Positions 60,026-64,000 of a DNA stretch of 64,000 bases are shown here, piece by piece. Location: positions 20,773 through 84,772 of the forward strand of contig NZ_PEOG01000022.1 of the NCBI RefSeq assembly GCF_002761755.1, in the 5' to 3' direction. The position numbers were made by a program, and so were the translations under genes. Position 1 is the stretch's first letter, and each line of letters starts with the position of its first letter. The notes below the pieces were generated by a model, which was not told the DNA's origin, made no database searches, and saw only the letters and a program-made list of their open reading frames with translations. This stretch comes from Roseateles chitinivorans (GTDB lineage Bacteria > Pseudomonadota > Gammaproteobacteria > Burkholderiales > Burkholderiaceae_C).

Positions 60026-60443
60026 TCTGCCCCGTCTGGCGCGCGCGCTGGAGTACCTGGACATGGCCTCGGCGCTTTACCTGGCGGGCGGCGCGGACCA
60101 TTCCGCGCAGTTGCTGGCCGCCGCGGGCGAACGCCTGCTCGGCGACCTGGCCCGCCTGATCCAGTCGCCCGAGCATGGCCACGAGGTCCAGCAGCTGCTG
60201 GCCCGCCTGACGCAGCAGCATGTGCCGCAGCAGGTGCCGGAAGTCGCCGGGCACAACCAGTCGCGGCAGCTGCAGGCGATGCTGGCCCGCCAGGAATCGC
60301 CCGAATCGACCGAGCTCCGCCAGGCCACCTCCGCGCTGCTGCGCGCCTCGTGGTACCTGCTGGAGACGATGGGCCTGGAGCCGCTGGCGCCCTCGCGCCT
60401 GCACCAGGCGATCGAGAAGAGCACCATCTACGCCGAGCTCTGA
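60015..60443 (+). CDS. Hypothetical helical protein upstream of a PilZ gene
   Basis: A 142-residue protein if started at GTG 60015, which has AAGGAGG 7 bases upstream; an ATG at 59970 in frame would give 157 residues. It is almost all helical, Leu/Ala/Gln-rich (LARALEYLDMASALYLAGGA, LLAAAGERLLGDLARLIQSP, TSALLRASWYLLETMGLEPL). No family is recognised. It is followed 38 bp later by a PilZ protein in the same direction, so they may be co-expressed. Confidence 0.65.
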   Translation: MSSDLPRLARALEYLDMASALYLAGGADHSAQLLAAAGERLLGDLARLIQSPEHGHEVQQLLARLTQQHVPQQVPEVAGHNQSRQLQAMLARQESPESTELRQATSALLRASWYLLETMGLEPLAPSRLHQAIEKSTIYAEL

Positions 60444-60481
60444 GCTCGCGCCCGCCCTGACCGAGCTGACCGAGCGACACC

Positions 60482-60847
60482 ATGAGTTCCGCCGAACGCC
60501 GTCACTTCTCCCGCATCGCGTTCGCCGGTCCGGCGCAGCTGGTGACGGTCGAGCAGCGCCTGCCGGTGCAGGTGCTGGACCTGTCGCTCAAGGGCGCCCT
60601 GCTGCTGCTGCCGGAGTCCTCGGAGGTCGAGCCGGGGGCACTGTGCCTGCTGGACCTGCCGCTGGCGCCGCACGAGGGCCGCATCACGATGGCCGCCCAG
60701 CTCGCCCATGTGAGCGGGGACCGTGCCGGCCTGCTCTGCCTGGGCATCGACCTCGAGAGCATCACCCACCTGCGCCGCGTCATCGAGCTCAACCTGGGCG
60801 ACGCCGCGCTGGCCGAACGCGACCTCAAGGCGCTCGTCGCTCCCTGA
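60482..60847 (+). CDS. PilZ-domain c-di-GMP-binding protein
   Basis: A 121-residue single PilZ domain. The RxxxR motif is RRHFSR at residues 6-11 and the second motif DLSLKGALL is near residue 33, both contacting c-di-GMP in known PilZ structures. There is no other domain. It would serve as a c-di-GMP receptor for motility or adhesion. ATG 60482 is standard. Two GGDEF proteins are encoded in the same window, one active and one degenerate. Confidence 0.92.
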   Translation: MSSAERRHFSRIAFAGPAQLVTVEQRLPVQVLDLSLKGALLLLPESSEVEPGALCLLDLPLAPHEGRITMAAQLAHVSGDRAGLLCLGIDLESITHLRRVIELNLGDAALAERDLKALVAP

Positions 60848-60904
60848 CGGCGCTGCGCCGTACGGGCGCGGGCATGCCCGCCCGCCCCGCGCCTCGCCCG
60901 CCGG

Positions 60905-61753
60905 TCACCCGGCGATGAATTGCCTCAACACCGCGAAGGCGGCGACCGGGTCATCGCGCCACGCGCCGTGGCCGACGCCCGGGAAGCGCGCCAGCTGACG
61001 CCACTGCGGCGGCAGCGCCTCGTGGATCTCCAGCGCGTCCTCCAGCGGGCAGACGGGATCGTCCTCGCCCACCATCACCAGCACCGGGCAGCGGGCCTTC
61101 TCCAGGCCCTGCAGCAGGCCCAGGTCCTGTTTCTCGCCGCTGACGAAGTGCAGCAGGATGTCCAGGTTCACCAGCGTGCGGCCGCTGGCCTCCGGATCGG
61201 CGGCCGGGCGGGTGTTGTAGAGATGGCGCACGCCGGCCCAGTAGGCCTCGAAGGTCTCGCGCGAGGGACGGCTCCAGAAGGCCTCCGCCAGCGCGCGGGC
61301 CTGCGGGCCGCCGCGTCGCTCGAAGGCGGCCAGCTTGCGCTCCAGCCCCATGTGGTGGGAGGTGCTGGACAGGATCACCTTGGACGCATGCCCCGGATGC
61401 CGCGCGATGTAGCGCTGCGCCACGAAGCCGCCGAAGGACTGGCCCAGCACGATGGGCTGCTCGATGCCCAGCGCGTCGCACAGGCGCACGATGTCGTCGG
61501 CCCAGGTGTCGAGCGTCCATTCCGACGACGGGCGCGGATCGCTGCGGCCATGGCCGCGGTGGTCGTAGTAGACGATCTGCGCCAGGTCCGCGAGCTGGCT
61601 GAACGCCGGCTTGAATGCCGCATGGTCGAAACCGGGGCCGCCATGCATGCAGATCAGCGTCGGCTTCTCCCGCATCCGCGTCCCGTCCGGCACCAGGCCG
61701 GGCCCCTCGACGTCGACGAACAGTCGCGCGCCGTTACCGATATGGATCTTCAT
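60905..61753 (-). CDS. Alpha/beta hydrolase, proline iminopeptidase-like
   Basis: A 282-residue hydrolase of the S33 type. The oxyanion motif is ICMHGGPGFDHAAF, the elbow is GQSFGG, the acid is in VMVGEDDPVCP, and the base His is in PGVGHGAWR. YYDHRGHGRSDPRP is typical of proline iminopeptidase-like enzymes. It could be an aminopeptidase or a carboxylic ester hydrolase. ATG 61753 fits the family N-terminus. It is divergent from the LytS-type kinase pair. Confidence 0.87.
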   Translation of the reverse strand: MKIHIGNGARLFVDVEGPGLVPDGTRMREKPTLICMHGGPGFDHAAFKPAFSQLADLAQIVYYDHRGHGRSDPRPSSEWTLDTWADDIVRLCDALGIEQPIVLGQSFGGFVAQRYIARHPGHASKVILSSTSHHMGLERKLAAFERRGGPQARALAEAFWSRPSRETFEAYWAGVRHLYNTRPAADPEASGRTLVNLDILLHFVSGEKQDLGLLQGLEKARCPVLVMVGEDDPVCPLEDALEIHEALPPQWRQLARFPGVGHGAWRDDPVAAFAVLRQFIAG

Positions 61754-61864
61754 GGACGGCGAGTATGCCGCCTCCGCCCTCCGCAAGCCGGACTCGTCCG
61801 GCCCAGGGCGGCTTCGTCGCACGGCCGCTGGCGGGCCCCGCGCGCGGCGGCCAGAATGCCGCCC

Positions 61865-63046
61865 ATGTCCGATGCCTCCCCGTCCCTGACCGGCCCCGCC
61901 GGCGAGCCGCCCGCGCCCCGCCGTTCGGCGCGGGAGGCCGCGCTGCAGCTCTTCAACCTGCGCATGATCGCGGCGGCCTTCTACTTCTGCCTGGCGATGG
62001 CGGGCGCCCGCTCGCTGACCTGGCTCACCCATGACGACGGCGTCGGCGACTGGCTCATGGAGTGGCTGCGTTTCACCCGCCAGACGCTGCTGACCGCGCT
62101 CAGCGTGCTGGTCGCGCTGGCGCTGGCGGAAGCGCTGCTGGCGCGGCTGCGCGTGCGCTGGCCGCTGGCGGTGCGGGCGGTGGCGGTCGCGGCCGGCGCG
62201 ACAGTCGGCACGCTGCTGCGCTTCCAGGTCGCCAACTTCGGCGTGCCAGACGCGCCGCTGCACTGGGACTGGCTGTTGTCGACCACGCTGCTGTGGCTGG
62301 TGCTGGGCGGCTTCTTCGCCGCGCTGCTGCACGGCGTGCGCGAGGAGCGCAGTGCCCAGGCCCGGCTCGCCGAGCTGGCCCGGCAGCACGACCGCCTGCA
62401 GGCCCAGCAGCTCGAGGCCCAGTTCTCCGCGCTGAACGCGCAGATCGAACCCCACTTCCTGTTCAACACGCTGGCCAACGTGAAGCGCCTGTACGAGACC
62501 GCGCCGGAACGCGGCCGCGACATGATGGCCAGCCTGATCGCCTACCTGCGGGCCGCGCTGCCCAGCATGCGCCAGGGCATGTCGACGCTCGGCCAGGAAC
62601 TGGAGCTGGCCCGCAGTTACCTGACCATCCTGCAGATGCGCATGGGCGAACGGCTGCGCTTCGACATCGAGGCCGACGCCGCGCTGTTCGCGACGCCGCT
62701 GCCGCCGATGGTGCTGCCGACGCTGGTCGAGAACGCGATCAAGCACGGCCTGTCGCCCTTGCCCGAGGGCGGCCGCATCGACATCACCGCCCGGCGCGAG
62801 CCCGCCGGCGCCGGCCTGCTGCTGGAGGTGCGCGACACCGGCCAGGGCTTCGCCGCCAGCGGCGGCAGCGGCGTGGGCCTGGCCAACACACGGGCGCGGC
62901 TGATGGCGATGTTCGGGCGCGAGGCCTGGCTGGAACTGGAGTCGGCCGAGCCGCGCGGGGTGATCGCGCGGGTGCGCGTCCCGGTGGCCGGCACGGCGCG
63001 CAGCGCGCCCGCGGCCCCGGCGACACCCGCCGGAGCGCTCCCATGA
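61865..63046 (+). CDS. LytS/YehU-type sensor histidine kinase
   Basis: A 393-residue membrane kinase. Four hydrophobic helices occupy about residues 33-155, then a coiled coil leads to the His_kinase domain. The phospho-accepting His197 lies in NAQIEPHFLFNTLANVKRLY. The ATPase domain has MVLPTLVENAIKHGLSP (N box) and VRDTGQGF, then GVGLANTRARLMAMFG (G box). No receiver gene appears before the window ends; a LytTR-type regulator often follows such kinases. Its stop overlaps the next gene's ATG (ATGA). Confidence 0.93.
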   Translation: MSDASPSLTGPAGEPPAPRRSAREAALQLFNLRMIAAAFYFCLAMAGARSLTWLTHDDGVGDWLMEWLRFTRQTLLTALSVLVALALAEALLARLRVRWPLAVRAVAVAAGATVGTLLRFQVANFGVPDAPLHWDWLLSTTLLWLVLGGFFAALLHGVREERSAQARLAELARQHDRLQAQQLEAQFSALNAQIEPHFLFNTLANVKRLYETAPERGRDMMASLIAYLRAALPSMRQGMSTLGQELELARSYLTILQMRMGERLRFDIEADAALFATPLPPMVLPTLVENAIKHGLSPLPEGGRIDITARREPAGAGLLLEVRDTGQGFAASGGSGVGLANTRARLMAMFGREAWLELESAEPRGVIARVRVPVAGTARSAPAAPATPAGALP

Positions 63047-63936
63047 GCGAGGCCCTGCGCGAGCGCGCGGCCCACCTCTGGCACTCGTGGCGCTCGCTGC
63101 GCCGCGAGGAGCTGTCGTGGTTCCTGCTGATGGGCGTCTTCTACGGACTGGTGGACGCGTCGTCGATCTTCTATGTGATGGACAACGCGCGCTGGCCGTC
63201 GGCGCTGGCCAACCAGATGCTCACGCCGCTGCTGGTGGCGCTGGTCATCCTGTTCACCTGGCTGCCGGCCTCGCGCAGCGCGCTGGAGAGCCGCTGGCGC
63301 GTCGCGCGGCTGGGCATCGCGGTGCTGATCGGCGCGGTGCTGGCCAAGCTGCTCTATGACCAGCTGATGCCGATGCTGCAGTGGCCCTCGATCGCCGACC
63401 TGGCGCGCGAGCGCAAGGGCGAGACCCCCTACCAGCCGATCCGCTGGCTCAACTTCATCGGCGAGTGCCTGTCGATCTGCGTGACCGCCAGCCTGTCGGT
63501 CGCCTGGTACGAGATGGCGATGCGCCGCCGTCGCACCCGGACCCGGCTGGAGGCGTTGCTGCGCGAGCAGAGCGCGATGCAGCGCGACGCCGTGGCCGCG
63601 CGCCTGGCGGCGCTGCAGGCGCAGGTGGAGCCGCAGTTCCTGTTCGACACGCTGGTCGACATCGAGCGCGCCTACGAGCGCACCGATCCCGCGGCCCCCG
63701 AGCAGATGGAGCGCCTCATCCGCCATCTGCGCGTGGCGTTGCCGCGGCTGCGCGAGCGCGGCGTGACGCTCGAATCCGAGGCGGCGCTGCTCGACAGCTA
63801 CCTGGCCGTGGTGGCGGGCCGTCAGCGCGGCGCGCTGCCGCTGTCGACCGAGTGGTCCGCCTGGCTCGCGCCGCGGCCGGTGCCGCCGATGCTGCTGCTG
63901 CCGCTGGCCCAGCTGATGCTGCGCGACGCGGCGCGG
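63043..63936 (+). CDS. LytS-like protein lacking the phospho-acceptor histidine (3' truncated)
   Basis: The frame begins at ATG 63043, overlapping the previous stop as ATGA, and stays open to 63936 (298 codons), where the sequence turns into adapter. Four hydrophobic helices (about residues 25-165) and a coiled coil resemble the upstream kinase. In the usual phospho-motif, QIEPHFLFNTL, it reads QVEPQFLFDTL, with Gln198 in place of His and Asp in place of Asn. So it cannot autophosphorylate at that site. It may be a pseudokinase partner of the first protein. The ATPase domain is beyond the contig end, so its state is unknown. Confidence 0.85.
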
Positions 63937-64000
63937 AGATCGGAAGAGCGGCGGGGAGGGGAAGGGGGTCACACACGGTGTTGGGCCGGATGTTGTAAGA
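63937..64000. other. Illumina adapter-derived contig end (artefact)
   Basis: From 63937 the sequence reads AGATCGGAAGAGCGGCGGGG, matching the start of the common TruSeq adapter (AGATCGGAAGAGCG, 14 of 14) and then an error-rich version of the rest (AGGGGAAGGGGGT where AGGGAAAGAGTGT is expected). On the minus strand the tail gives MCDPLPLPAALPIS and MTPFPSPPLFRS, peptides I know as translations of adapter sequence. No biology should be read from these bases. Confidence 0.93.

Noticed and set aside
62617..63976. Minus-strand proteins starting MTPFPSPPLFRS and MCDPLPLPAALPIS at the right edge
   Set aside because: These starts are translations of the adapter tail; the rest is antisense to the kinase genes.

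Overview
The window is a high-GC (about 70 % by eye), densely coded stretch from a free-living betaproteobacterium. The mix of MsrPQ, a liv-type ABC transporter, a Bug-type tricarboxylate receptor, two chemoreceptors, c-di-GMP proteins, malonate catabolism and a class II ribonucleotide reductase fits Burkholderiales, most like the Roseateles/Mitsuaria/Rubrivivax group. That placement is inferred from protein character, not from a marker gene. The last 64 bases look like degraded Illumina adapter, so the right edge appears to be a true contig end.

1-19.5 kb is mostly core: the end of a cytochrome c biogenesis gene, msrPQ, an APH(3')-like kinase, a LuxR-type regulator, a flavoprotein fused to dihydroneopterin aldolase, ttcA, a DUF4136 lipoprotein, glmU, a REP-associated transposase beside a 23-bp tandem array, a thioredoxin, DUF808, UPF0149 and M48 proteins, a TraB/GumN remnant and an S9 peptidase.

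19.5-22.2 kb is an AT-richer island holding a two-domain (P-loop plus deaminase) anti-phage dCTP deaminase of the AvcD type and a small partner gene. It abuts a double-length tandem UvrA (22.2-27.8 kb).

28.8-39.4 kb looks like one regulon. A sigma-54 activator, a chemoreceptor, three near-palindromic 15-bp sites and a GG-N10-GC promoter precede an operon livK - PHB depolymerase - livG - livF - livH - livM - alpha/beta hydrolase. I infer sensing, hydrolysis and uptake of polyhydroxybutyrate products. 39.7-43.6 kb is a malonate operon (malonyl-CoA decarboxylase, Bug receptor, malonyl-CoA synthetase).

43.75-44.75 kb is a second lower-GC insert. It has a double-glycine bacteriocin leader interrupted by a stop exactly at the second glycine, and a CPBP-like membrane protein that could be its immunity protein.

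44.8-64 kb holds a CWC protein, a diguanylate cyclase, an exonuclease, a DedA-rhodanese fusion, a methyltransferase, a chemoreceptor with a CheR-tethering pentapeptide, an intein-containing class II ribonucleotide reductase, a degenerate GGDEF protein, DUF1134 and PilZ proteins, a peptidase-like hydrolase, and an overlapping pair of LytS-type kinases whose second member lacks the phospho-accepting histidine. No rRNA, tRNA or CRISPR array was seen.
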